This document shows positions 1-7,761 of a stretch of 13,624 bases of DNA, in pieces. This DNA is from JAFDWI01 sp964544305 (GTDB lineage: Bacteria; Actinomycetota; Acidimicrobiia; Acidimicrobiales; Iamiaceae): contig CAZJAZ010000058.1 of NCBI GenBank assembly GCA_964544305.1, forward strand, positions 1 to 13,624, in the 5' to 3' direction. The notes beneath the pieces were generated by a model that saw only the letters and a list, made by a program, of their open reading frames with translations, searched no databases and was not told the DNA's origin. A program made the translations under genes and the position numbers. Numbering within the stretch: position 1 is the first letter of the stretch; every line of letters starts with the position of its first letter.

Positions 1-375
1 TCGCCGGCAAATCTGGAAGCCGCCATCAAAGACATTGCCATTGTGGGCCAGGCCTGTGCGATCGGCGACAAACGAAAATTTGTTTCGGCCCTCATTACAT
101 TGGACCCCGACTACGCACCGGTGTGGGCTGCGGAACATGGCTTGCCCACCGATCTCGTTGCGCTTGCTGCGACGCAAGAAGTGCGCGACGAGATCGAGAC
201 AGAACTTGAACGGGTCATGCATCCGTTCAACCACGCGGAACAGGTCAAGAAATTTACGGTGCTGAGTGACGAGTGGCTGCCCGACACCGATGTCCTCACG
301 CCAACGTCCAAGCTCAAGCGCCGTGGGATCCATGCCCGTTACGAAGATCAAATTGAGGCGATGTACGCCCAGTGA
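1..375 (+). CDS. Long-chain acyl-CoA synthetase (AMP-forming), C-terminal part
   Basis: This is the 3' end of an adenylate-forming acyl-CoA ligase gene; the reading frame is open from base 1, so the start lies outside the window. The visible 124 residues form the mobile C-terminal subdomain. SPANLE at the very start matches the SPxxIE region after the hinge. PTSKLKRR at residues 101-108 is the A10-type motif that carries the catalytic lysine of the family. These enzymes activate fatty acids with ATP to acyl-AMP and then form the CoA thioester, usually at the inner face of the membrane. The stop overlaps the GTG start of the next gene (GTGA), so the two are probably translationally coupled. 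The family is firm; chain-length specificity cannot be judged from this fragment. Confidence 0.9.
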   Translation, partial: SPANLEAAIKDIAIVGQACAIGDKRKFVSALITLDPDYAPVWAAEHGLPTDLVALAATQEVRDEIETELERVMHPFNHAEQVKKFTVLSDEWLPDTDVLTPTSKLKRRGIHARYEDQIEAMYAQ

Positions 376-1187
376 ATGTTCGTGTCGGGCGAGCGCTCAC
401 GACATTTGGCACGCAACTTGCGCGTCGGCTTGAGGCGGACGACATCGTGGTTCTCGAGCCATTTGACGTAGAGGACACCCTGGCATTGTTCGGGTTACTT
501 GACGTAAACGAAACGTGCCATCCAGCGTGCGTGATGTTGGACCCGTGGTACAACAAAGGCGTCGGCGGGGTGCGTGACGATTACACCGAATACGTCGTCA
601 ATCTGCTCACGGGTGCCGGTGCGATCGCACCACACGTCTACCTGTGGGGGTTTCCCGAGATCGTTGCCCGTTTTGTTGATGCGTTGCCCACACCCCTTGA
701 ACTTGAAGCGTGGCTGACCTGGTACTACAAGAACAACCCGTCGGTGATCCGTGGGTGGCGCAGCGCACAGATGACGTGTCTTCATCTGTGCCGTGACGAT
801 GCGGTGATGCATCCTGAAGCGTTTTTGAACGACGCCCAATTGGCCAAACTGGCCCAAGGCAAGCTGCGCTACCTTCCCGGTCCACCCAGTGTTATTGAAG
901 CCGCATTGCTCGTCGGGTTTATCGGCCGAAACGAACAGACCGGGCATCCATCCCAGAAGCCGGTCAAGGTGTATGAGCCACTGGTGTACATGGCAACGGT
1001 GGCCGGTGATGTGATCGTGGACCCGATGTGTGGTTCGGGCACGACCGGTGCGGTTGCACGCTCGCTTGGTCGACGTGCCGTATTGGCCGACATTTCCGAT
1101 GAGTATGTGACGATGGTGGAGCAACGCCTTGACGTACATCGTCTGAAAATCTCAAATGTGCTGAAAGATTTCCTCGCATTGCGTTGA
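372..1187 (+). CDS. Solitary DNA amino-methyltransferase (N6-adenine/N4-cytosine, beta-type motif order)
   Basis: A 271-aa SAM-dependent DNA methyltransferase of the N6_N4_Mtase type. Motif IV comes first as DPWY (residues 57-60), a variant of the usual DPPY. The QKP element, HPSQKP at 192-197, comes before the SAM-binding motif DPMCGSGTT at 217-225. Catalytic motif before SAM motif is the beta-class order. Acidic residues of motif II follow (LADIS, 238-242). The GTG start overlaps the upstream stop as GTGA; the nearby ATG at 376 is out of frame. No restriction endonuclease or specificity subunit is visible on either side, so it is an orphan methylase in this window. It might act in regulation, in host protection, or as part of a distant restriction system. 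Adenine versus cytosine target cannot be decided from the motifs. Confidence 0.85.
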   Translation: MNVRVGRALTTFGTQLARRLEADDIVVLEPFDVEDTLALFGLLDVNETCHPACVMLDPWYNKGVGGVRDDYTEYVVNLLTGAGAIAPHVYLWGFPEIVARFVDALPTPLELEAWLTWYYKNNPSVIRGWRSAQMTCLHLCRDDAVMHPEAFLNDAQLAKLAQGKLRYLPGPPSVIEAALLVGFIGRNEQTGHPSQKPVKVYEPLVYMATVAGDVIVDPMCGSGTTGAVARSLGRRAVLADISDEYVTMVEQRLDVHRLKISNVLKDFLALR

Positions 1188-1226
1188 TACCAGCTTTCGC
1201 GGGGGTTCAATACAATTCCATCGGAT

Positions 1227-1247
1227 CTTGTCGAAATTGTCGACAAG
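1227..1247. promoter_or_regulatory. Perfect 8-bp inverted repeat upstream of the mprF-like gene
   Basis: The arms cttgtcga (1227-1234) and tcgacaag (1240-1247) are exact reverse complements separated by aattg. The repeat ends 13 bases before the ATG at 1261. It could be a protein operator in DNA, or a hairpin in the mRNA leader that influences translation. No T-run follows, so it is not a standard terminator. The alternative TTG start at 1228 lies inside the left arm, which argues for the downstream ATG. Confidence 0.45.
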
Positions 1248-1260
1248 CAACGAAAGACTG

Positions 1261-4230
1261 ATGCAGATGAATGATCACCATGGCGGGGCGGAGGACGGCG
1301 GAGAACCGAGACGATTTCTTCCAGATGGGCGCCCGATCGCGACAAAACGAAAGAAAAAGAAGGTTTCTGGAGAAGCTCCCGACGGTCAGGTATCCCAACA
1401 AGCGAATGAATTGCTCACGGTCCGCGTTCCAACCGGCGGTCAAGTCATCGTCGCAAGTGGCCTGGGAATGCAACGAGATCCTGATGACGAGTCCCTTGCT
1501 TCCACAACGGAACTCGCACGAAAAATTGAACAGGTTCGTGGCCCGTGCACGTTGATTCTCGCCGGGAACAGCTTTTCGCTTTCCGGTGAGCACGAGTCGG
1601 CGCTTGAACCTGTCTTGGCCTGTTTTCCTCGGTTCGTTGAAGCCGTGCGTTCGCTTGCCCAACGCAGCGAGTGCCACGTCATTGTGTGTCCGGGCTCTAC
1701 CGATCAAGCAATCGGCCGAGAACCGCGGCTGATTCAAAGCGTTGAACGCAACCTTGGTGCGCGTGTCGGACATGCGGTCGAACTTGATTTGCATACGGGT
1801 TCTGGTCGCCGGTGCGTGCGCGTTGAACCAGGCACGCGCTTTGACAATGGCTTTGAGGCACAGCGTCTTGCACGGTCCGTTGATCAAGCCCGCGTGTTTT
1901 ACCGTCGAATTGTCCCGCGCTGCTCGATTGCCTTCGTCCCCTTAGGGGCTTCTTTCTTGCTCCTCGTGCTTGGCCGCATACTGCGAATGACGCATCATCA
2001 TGCGCTTGCCTACCGCGTTGATACCTGGGTTGCTGGCCTTGCCATCTTCGGACTCGCGACCGCAGCCCTTGCCCTCATGGTTGGTTACGCCTGGTGGCGA
2101 ACGTCAATGCGAGGCGTGAATAGTCCAATCAGCACGAGTGACGTCGGGGCTTTTGGTGACGCGGCTCGACAGGCTGCGGGGCAACTCATTGACGATGGTT
2201 GCGCGGGGCTCATTACCGGGTCGGGCGATCAAGCCGAGCTTGCGTCACTCGGCTCAGGTTTCTATGCCAACGCGGGGAGATGCGGCACGGTTGGTGTTGC
2301 TCGTGAGGGGCGATTCGGGGCCCCGGATGCGTGGACCACCGAGCAGCGATGGTCTTGGCTCGAACTTGAGGCGGGTGCGGGTTTGAACGCGCGCTTGTTT
2401 GTTGGTCGTCGTCAACTTCTTGCCACCACGTTCTTTGAACGTCTGCTTTCTCGGAAACAAGCAGAAAATCAGGCCACCGTGAATCTTGTGGCAAGTTGGC
2501 CGCAAGGCGACGACTGGCCAGCCGCACGCCCGGCCGATGGGTCTCGCCGGCGCGTTCGTCGAGTCGCATCGTTTGCGATTGCCGCGGTTGGTTTGATCAA
2601 TGTGATTTCTGCGGTCTTACCTCCACTTGGCCAACGCTTGACTGCGGTGCGCGAAGTCGTACCACTTGCGGTTTCAGAGGCGGCGGCAATGATCGTTGCG
2701 TTGTCCGGGATGTTGTTGCTGCTCCTTGCACGGGGCGTGCGGCGCGGGCAACGCCACGCTTGGATGATTGCGGTCGCGCTGTTGAGTGCGAGCTTTGCGT
2801 TGCATGTGGTGAAAGGCCTTGATTTCGAAGAAGCAATCGTGGCTGGTTCGATCGGGTTGTATTTGCTTGCGCATCGCCAACACTTTCAGGTTCGGGCCGA
2901 TGACGTTTCGGTGTGGCGTGGTCTTGTCGCACTGGTGGTGGGCGGCTCGGTTGCGTTGGCCACGGCCGTGGGGGTGATCAAGTTAGTGCCAGGCCATCGA
3001 CACCCACAGTTGAGTTGGTTTGATGCTCTCCACGCATCGGCAGAGCGGATGATCGGCGTGACAACAGTGCCCATTGGCGGCCATACCGACCAGTTCTTGG
3101 TTCCCGTTCTCATGGCCGTCAGCGTTGGCCTCGTCGCGTATACCGGGTGGCTGATCTTTTCCCCTGTGCTTGTTCGGGGCACACTCGAGTCGGAGCCTGG
3201 CGACGAGCAACGGGCCCGAACGATTGTTTCTCGTGCCGGAAGTGGCACGCTCGCATACTTTGCTTTGCGCGATGACAAACAGTGGTTTTTTCACGGCGAC
3301 ACGCTGATTGCGTACGCGGTAACCCAAGGCGTCGCACTGGTGTCCCCTGACCCCATTGGTCCGGTCGCGGAGCGTCGCCAAGCTTTCGGTGCTTTTGTCG
3401 AATTCGCTGATGCGCATGGATGGCCCATTGCGGTCATGGGAGCTGCAGCAGAGTGGCTGCCAACGTACCGTGCGGCAGGCATGAAAGAAATGTATGTCGG
3501 TGATGAGGCCGTGGTGGATGTGCGCCGGTTCAGTCTCGACGGTGGACGCAATAAGGGCCTCCGACAGGCCGTGAACCGTATTGCCAAAAAGGGCTATTCG
3601 ATTGAGTTTCATGACCCGGCTGCATTGGAGCCAGCACTTGAAGAATCGTTGCGTTCGCTGATGACGCAAAGCAGGCGTGGCGAAGTCGAACGCGGATTTT
3701 CAATGACGCTCGGTCGAGTATTCGAGAAACGAGATGCTGGGCTCCTGCTCGCAGTGTGTCGAGATTCACAAGGCGTGCCAGCGGCGTTTTGTCAGTATGT
3801 TCCGGCCCCGGCGATACGGGGCTACTCGCTTGACTTGATGCGTCGTTCAGAACGTGGAGATCACCCCAATGGATTGACCGACTTTGTTGTTGCGCAAACG
3901 ATCACGCACCTCAACGAGCAAGGTTGCATTGGGCTCGGCTTGAACTTCGCAACGATGCGTGCCACGTTGGCAGGCGAGCGTGGTGACGCGACGACGCGTC
4001 GGTTGGAGCGATGGTTCTATCGCAAGATGAGTGACACGATGCAGATCGAATCACTCTGGCAATACAACGCAAAGTTCGATCCTGACTGGGTTCCACGATA
4101 TGCCTGCTATGACTCACCGGAGCATCTCGTTGCGTCAGCCACGGCACTTGCAAAAGCCGAGTCATGGTGGGAGATACCCGTGATCGGCCGATTCTTTCGA
4201 CCCAAAGACGCGTCGTCAGTGGGCCTTTGA
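1261..4230 (+). CDS. MprF-like aminoacyl-phosphatidylglycerol synthase fused to a degenerate metallophosphoesterase domain
   Basis: A 989-aa membrane protein. After a Lys/Arg-rich cytoplasmic start, residues ~60-205 and ~290-400 follow the pattern of a calcineurin-like metallophosphoesterase with its metal ligands replaced: ASGLGMQ (65-71), LAGNSFSL (100-107), CPGSTDQA (143-150), PGTRFDN (190-196) and TGSGDQAEL (319-327). A hydrophobic hairpin at ~220-239 and ~254-279 splits this domain. About six further membrane segments span ~435-637. Residues ~654-974 are a DUF2156/LPG-synthase C-terminal domain, which in MprF transfers an amino acid from aminoacyl-tRNA to phosphatidylglycerol and thereby lowers surface charge. 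The amino acid and lipid used here are not predictable. I chose ATG 1261; an in-frame TTG at 1228 would add 11 residues. Neither has a strong ribosome binding site. The last 15 bases overlap the convergent ABC permease gene. The C-terminal call is firm; the phosphoesterase call is by motif alignment by eye. Confidence 0.8.
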   Translation: MQMNDHHGGAEDGGEPRRFLPDGRPIATKRKKKKVSGEAPDGQVSQQANELLTVRVPTGGQVIVASGLGMQRDPDDESLASTTELARKIEQVRGPCTLILAGNSFSLSGEHESALEPVLACFPRFVEAVRSLAQRSECHVIVCPGSTDQAIGREPRLIQSVERNLGARVGHAVELDLHTGSGRRCVRVEPGTRFDNGFEAQRLARSVDQARVFYRRIVPRCSIAFVPLGASFLLLVLGRILRMTHHHALAYRVDTWVAGLAIFGLATAALALMVGYAWWRTSMRGVNSPISTSDVGAFGDAARQAAGQLIDDGCAGLITGSGDQAELASLGSGFYANAGRCGTVGVAREGRFGAPDAWTTEQRWSWLELEAGAGLNARLFVGRRQLLATTFFERLLSRKQAENQATVNLVASWPQGDDWPAARPADGSRRRVRRVASFAIAAVGLINVISAVLPPLGQRLTAVREVVPLAVSEAAAMIVALSGMLLLLLARGVRRGQRHAWMIAVALLSASFALHVVKGLDFEEAIVAGSIGLYLLAHRQHFQVRADDVSVWRGLVALVVGGSVALATAVGVIKLVPGHRHPQLSWFDALHASAERMIGVTTVPIGGHTDQFLVPVLMAVSVGLVAYTGWLIFSPVLVRGTLESEPGDEQRARTIVSRAGSGTLAYFALRDDKQWFFHGDTLIAYAVTQGVALVSPDPIGPVAERRQAFGAFVEFADAHGWPIAVMGAAAEWLPTYRAAGMKEMYVGDEAVVDVRRFSLDGGRNKGLRQAVNRIAKKGYSIEFHDPAALEPALEESLRSLMTQSRRGEVERGFSMTLGRVFEKRDAGLLLAVCRDSQGVPAAFCQYVPAPAIRGYSLDLMRRSERGDHPNGLTDFVVAQTITHLNEQGCIGLGLNFATMRATLAGERGDATTRRLERWFYRKMSDTMQIESLWQYNAKFDPDWVPRYACYDSPEHLVASATALAKAESWWEIPVIGRFFRPKDASSVGL

Positions 4231-5043
4231 TTCCCAGCGAAAAAATCGAATGGCGATGATCAACCCGCCGATTAGCCAGAGGCCCAGGATTCCAAGATCA
4301 ATCAAGTGAGGACCGCTCATGTAGTGAGCAGGAGTGCCGGTGGGGCAGTGCGATTTGATGAGTTCACACCGGTAGGTCGGTGGCGCATACGAAGCGTTCA
4401 TTGCGTTCTGGAGTCGAGCGATGGGCAGTACTTGTGCGATCGAACGAATCGTCGAGTTGATGATCGGAAAGAACGTGCCCGAAAGAAACAGCAGTGGCAA
4501 TGCCACGAGGTTGACGATTGCAGGTCCTGCATCTTGGTTGGGGATGATCACGGTCATTGCCATGCCGAGCGCGCAGAACGTTGCTGCGCCAAGGAGCACC
4601 ACCCCGAACAACATGATGGGGTGATGCGGAAATGGTGTGCCGTAGATGCCCATGGCGACCGCGGTGGTCACGATGACCATCGTCACCGCGAGGGCGGTCT
4701 CGGCGGCAACAATGCCCCCAAGAAGCACCCATGTGGGAAGGGGCGTGGCCCGTTTGCGTCGCAAGATGCCTTCGTCGCGTCGCATCACCGTGAGGATCGT
4801 GAGGTTCATGAAACAAGCACCGATGACGCCGAACGCGGCAATCCCAGACAGGTAGTAGTTCAAGTACCGCATCTGCCCGTAGGGCGTGTCGGATAGTGAA
4901 TGGGTGCCACCTCCGGTAAGCGACCCGAAGATCACGAGGAACATGACCGGAAACAAGATGGTGAAGCCCACCGACATCGGGTTGCGCAGCAGCATTTTTG
5001 CTTCCGCAAGAAATTGACGTTTGAGAAGAGCAAGATCGTTCAC
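4216..5043 (-). CDS. ABC-2 type transporter permease
   Basis: A 275-aa integral membrane protein with about six hydrophobic segments: one near residue 25-42, a central group around 70-180, FLSGTFFP near 205, and a last helix just before the C-terminus. The sequence FLSGTFFPI is typical of ABC-2 exporter permeases of the DrrB/NodJ type. A hydrophilic external loop before the last helix contains two cysteines (YRCELIKSHC), which could form a disulfide. The GTG start overlaps the stop of the ATPase gene as GTGA, so the two subunits are made together. The likely job is export of a drug, lipid or other hydrophobic compound; the substrate is unknown. The 3' end overlaps the convergent mprF-like gene by 15 bp, leaving no room for a separate terminator. 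Confidence 0.9.
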   Translation of the reverse strand: MNDLALLKRQFLAEAKMLLRNPMSVGFTILFPVMFLVIFGSLTGGGTHSLSDTPYGQMRYLNYYLSGIAAFGVIGACFMNLTILTVMRRDEGILRRKRATPLPTWVLLGGIVAAETALAVTMVIVTTAVAMGIYGTPFPHHPIMLFGVVLLGAATFCALGMAMTVIIPNQDAGPAIVNLVALPLLFLSGTFFPIINSTIRSIAQVLPIARLQNAMNASYAPPTYRCELIKSHCPTGTPAHYMSGPHLIDLGILGLWLIGGLIIAIRFFRWESKAH

Positions 5044-5960
5044 GGTTTGTCATCCGGTGCGGTGAGTTGCAGATAGATGTCTTCCAAACTTGGTTGGGTC
5101 ACCGTTAAGCGTTCGAGCACAACTTCATGTGAGATGGCCCAACTTGTGATGTGGTGGACATCACGCGTGGCGTCGTGCGTTGTGAACGAAACGTTGGTTC
5201 CTTGCAAACTTTCGACAACGACCGCGTTCGATGGGAGCGTCATGTCACCTCGGTCAACGACGGTTGGCGCCACAAAGGACACGGTTGTTTCTGCGGCGTC
5301 CGCTCCACCCAATGTCTCGGGGGTACCTTGGGCCGCAATTTCTCCGCTGACAAACAGGATGACTCGGTCGGCGAGGTGTTGCGCTTCGTCCATGTAGTGC
5401 GTGGTTAACAGGACGGTTTTGCCAAGTTCACGTAGGCGGTCGATGGCTTCCCACGCTTCGCGTCGTGCGGCGGGGTCAAAGCCGGTTGTGGGTTCGTCGA
5501 GAAAGATGAGTTCTGGGTCGCCGATGAGTCCAAGGGCCATGTCAACTCGACGTTGCTGGCCACCCGAAAGGGTTTTGACGCGACTGTCGGCTTTGTTTGC
5601 GATCCCAACGATGTCGAGGACGTCGTCAACAGATTTGGGCGCGGGGTAGTAGCCAGCGTGCAACGTGACGAGTTCGCGGACGGTGAGAAAGGGTTCAACG
5701 CCACAGGTTTGGAGAACGATCCCGACTTTCTCGCGCAGGGTGCGTTCGCCCTTTGACGGATCTCGACCAAGTACGAGTACGTCGCCCGCGTCAGCGGTCC
5801 GGAAACCCTCCAATATTTCAACGGTCGTCGTTTTTCCTGCCCCGTTTGGGCCGAGAATGGCGACGCATTCACCGGTCGCAACCTCAAAGTCGATGCCGCG
5901 CACCGCGGCGGTATCGCCATACGATTTTCGCAGGCCTCGAACCTCAATTGCAGGGGTCAT
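5040..5960 (-). CDS. ABC transporter ATP-binding protein (DrrA/CcmA-like)
   Basis: A 306-aa nucleotide-binding subunit. Visible motifs in order are Walker A GPNGAGKTT (37-45), Q-loop glutamine in VLQT (~84), signature LSGGQ (131-135), Walker B LIFLDEP (151-157), D-loop region TTGFDP, and the switch histidine in TTHYMDEA (His188). The C-terminal ~80 residues follow the DrrA-type extension. It powers the permease encoded immediately downstream and forms a two-gene exporter. The ATG has no obvious Shine-Dalgarno sequence; the gene starts 43 bp after the stop of the upstream hydrolase gene, so a three-gene transcript is possible. The substrate is not predictable. Confidence 0.93.
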   Translation of the reverse strand: MTPAIEVRGLRKSYGDTAAVRGIDFEVATGECVAILGPNGAGKTTTVEILEGFRTADAGDVLVLGRDPSKGERTLREKVGIVLQTCGVEPFLTVRELVTLHAGYYPAPKSVDDVLDIVGIANKADSRVKTLSGGQQRRVDMALGLIGDPELIFLDEPTTGFDPAARREAWEAIDRLRELGKTVLLTTHYMDEAQHLADRVILFVSGEIAAQGTPETLGGADAAETTVSFVAPTVVDRGDMTLPSNAVVVESLQGTNVSFTTHDATRDVHHITSWAISHEVVLERLTVTQPSLEDIYLQLTAPDDKP

Positions 5961-6003
5961 TGAACGTGCAGGCTAGACCACCGTGTGCTTCGTGCCACGT
6001 ACT

Positions 6004-6723
6004 TCAAGTGAATAGGCGGAGCCATTCGTCTTGTGTGGATGGTCGGAGCACCATGTTGCGGTCGCGCACTTCGCCCATGGGGGCAGACGGCTTCTCGGAA
6101 TACAGGTGACCGGGATACAGCACGGTGTCATCGGGAACTTTGGCAAGCTTGGTCGTCAGTGATTCGTACATGGCGACCGGATCAGATCCGGGTAGATCGG
6201 TGCGGCCACATCCGTTGAGAAACAATGTGTCGCCCGCAATGAGTCGACCTTCTACCAAGAAACACTGGCTGCCCGGTGTGTGCCCAGGGGTGTGAATGCA
6301 GGTGATGGGTATCTCACCGACCATGACCGTGTCACCGGAGTCGTGGCCGACAAGATGATCGGCTGACACACCGGTTGCTTTGGTCACCCATTCGGTTTCG
6401 TCGTGTTGCACATGCACGGGCACCGCGGTGTGCTCTAAGAGCTCAGCAATGCCGTCGATTGGGTGCCCGGCCAGCGACCCGCCGACATGGTCGGGGTGAA
6501 AATGCGTGGCGAGCGTGCCCACCAAGGTCATGTCGTCTGCGGCCAAAATGTCAAGGGTGCCAGGGATGTCGTAGGCGAGATCCACCGCAACAGCTTCGCC
6601 GGTTTCTCTATCGCCGATCAGGTAGACGAAGTTGACCATTTGGATCGCCAACGGATTGCCATCAGCAATATCCATGCCCGCGAGGAGCTGGCGAAAGTAC
6701 AAACGATCTTGGTTGTTCGACAT
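6004..6723 (-). CDS. MBL-fold metallo-hydrolase, glyoxalase II-like
   Basis: A 239-aa metallo-beta-lactamase-fold enzyme with an apparently complete metal site: THFHPDH (73-79, the HxHxDH motif), His148 in GHTPGS, Asp165 in AGDTLF and His206 in YPGH. GCGRTDLPG (171-179) resembles the loop after the metal aspartate in glyoxalase II and persulfide dioxygenase relatives. The likely reaction is hydrolysis of a thioester or oxidation of a persulfide; the sequence alone does not decide. There is no signal peptide, so it is cytoplasmic. A -10-like TAGCAT (minus strand, 6737-6732) lies 8 nt before the ATG with no Shine-Dalgarno sequence between, which would fit a leaderless transcript (inference). 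The ABC exporter genes follow 43 bp downstream on the same strand. Confidence 0.88.
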   Translation of the reverse strand: MSNNQDRLYFRQLLAGMDIADGNPLAIQMVNFVYLIGDRETGEAVAVDLAYDIPGTLDILAADDMTLVGTLATHFHPDHVGGSLAGHPIDGIAELLEHTAVPVHVQHDETEWVTKATGVSADHLVGHDSGDTVMVGEIPITCIHTPGHTPGSQCFLVEGRLIAGDTLFLNGCGRTDLPGSDPVAMYESLTTKLAKVPDDTVLYPGHLYSEKPSAPMGEVRDRNMVLRPSTQDEWLRLFT

Positions 6724-6806
6724 GGTTGTTGATGCTACTCAGACCGGCTGTCGCAGTGATCTGACCACGTAGCAAGACCGTGAGGAGCACAGCACAGGTG
6801 GTTCCT

Positions 6807-6818
6807 TACCATTTGGTA
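6807..6818. promoter_or_regulatory. Palindromic operator-like site between the divergent hydrolase and acyltransferase genes
   Basis: The arms tacca (6807-6811) and tggta (6814-6818) are exact reverse complements around a 2-bp centre. The site lies in the 162-bp region between the divergent starts at 6723 (minus) and 6886 (plus). A weak -10-like tagagt begins at 6817, so a repressor bound here could block the plus-strand promoter. This is an inference from position only; no regulator gene is adjacent. Confidence 0.3.
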
Positions 6819-6885
6819 GAGTAGGGAGATCGGCGGAGCCGTTCGGCCGTGTCTCACCCTCGCCCGAAACGCTCTTGGAGTACAC

Positions 6886-7716
6886 ATGGCACGCCCAACA
6901 GTTGACCTTGCCAATTACGAAGCCGTGTATCGCTTCTACGAATCGCACCGCCAGAACATGGCCTTCGCCCGGTTCGCACATCTCGTGTTCAACCGCGTGT
7001 TTCGAAGCGATCTCACGTGTGACGACGGAGCCTCCGAGGCCATTACCGCAGCAATTGATTCGGGCACCCGCCTGATGATTTCCCCAAATCACATCACCGG
7101 TGACGACCAGTACGTCATCGTTGCGTTCGCCGAAAAACTCAAAGCGCTGCGACCCTTGCGCGGGCGGGCGTTCATTCCGGCCGAACCGTCACTGTTCATA
7201 CGCAAAGGTCTCAAAGGCAAGATGCTGCGCTGGGCGGTCGACGAACTTGGCGCCATGCCGACGTTCCGTCTTGAAGATTTGCGTCGCCGCAAGATTGAGA
7301 TCACCGAAGAGATCAAAGCGATGCATCACGCGGCAACAATCAGGGCCAGCGAAACACAGATCGCGAAGTTGAACGCCGGCGAAATGATGGCCGGATTTTG
7401 GGAAGGCACCCGTAATCGATCGGACTATCGGATTGTGCAGCCGCTCAAGAAAGGGATGGCGCACACGGCCATCGCCGCGGCGCAAACAGCGCCCATGGCG
7501 GTGCTCCCGGTCGGCATCTATTACGGATCAGAACCCGCCGACTACGCCCGTCCCAACGTGCCCGGGAAACGTCAACCGCACATTCACATTGGCACGCCGT
7601 TCGCCGTTGATACCGACGACCCAACCGCTTTGACCGACCGAGTGCATGGCGAGATTCAACGCTGCGTGGACGTGGTGGTCGCACGCGCCGAGGCATTGCA
7701 AAAAACTGCTGCCTGA
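6886..7716 (+). CDS. 1-acyl-glycerol-3-phosphate acyltransferase-like protein (PlsC family)
   Basis: A 276-aa acyltransferase of the PlsC/LPLAT superfamily. The catalytic NHx4D block is NHITGDD (68-74), with His69 and Asp74. Motif III is FWEGTR (171-176), a variant of the common FPEGTR that binds the glycerol phosphate. A motif IV-like VLPVGI sits at 206-211. Such enzymes move an acyl group from acyl-CoA or acyl-ACP to a lysophospholipid or another acceptor at the membrane. There is no obvious N-terminal membrane helix, so it would be a peripheral or soluble variant. GGAG at 6877-6880, 5 nt before the ATG, is a good ribosome binding site and fixes the start. The exact acceptor is unknown. Confidence 0.82.
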   Translation: MARPTVDLANYEAVYRFYESHRQNMAFARFAHLVFNRVFRSDLTCDDGASEAITAAIDSGTRLMISPNHITGDDQYVIVAFAEKLKALRPLRGRAFIPAEPSLFIRKGLKGKMLRWAVDELGAMPTFRLEDLRRRKIEITEEIKAMHHAATIRASETQIAKLNAGEMMAGFWEGTRNRSDYRIVQPLKKGMAHTAIAAAQTAPMAVLPVGIYYGSEPADYARPNVPGKRQPHIHIGTPFAVDTDDPTALTDRVHGEIQRCVDVVVARAEALQKTAA

Positions 7717-7761
7717 CCGAACGCACAACTGCTAGGCGTGGTGCGCCATGATGGAAGGTCG

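Noticed and set aside
495..1139. Minus-strand open frame of 214 codons opposite the methyltransferase
   Set aside because: The plus strand carries ordered methyltransferase motifs over the same bases.
1207..1887. Minus-strand open frame of 226 codons opposite the start of the mprF-like gene
   Set aside because: No recognisable domain, and the plus-strand frame shows aligned phosphoesterase-type blocks here; it is a shadow frame.
2983..3669. Long minus-strand open frame (228 codons) opposite the mprF-like gene
   Set aside because: It lies wholly inside a gene with clear domain content on the other strand; its product is Arg/His/Cys-rich without motifs.
4306..4896. Plus-strand open frame opposite the ABC permease
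   Set aside because: Composition is Arg/His/Asp/Cys-rich shadow; the minus strand encodes a clear membrane protein coupled to its ATPase.
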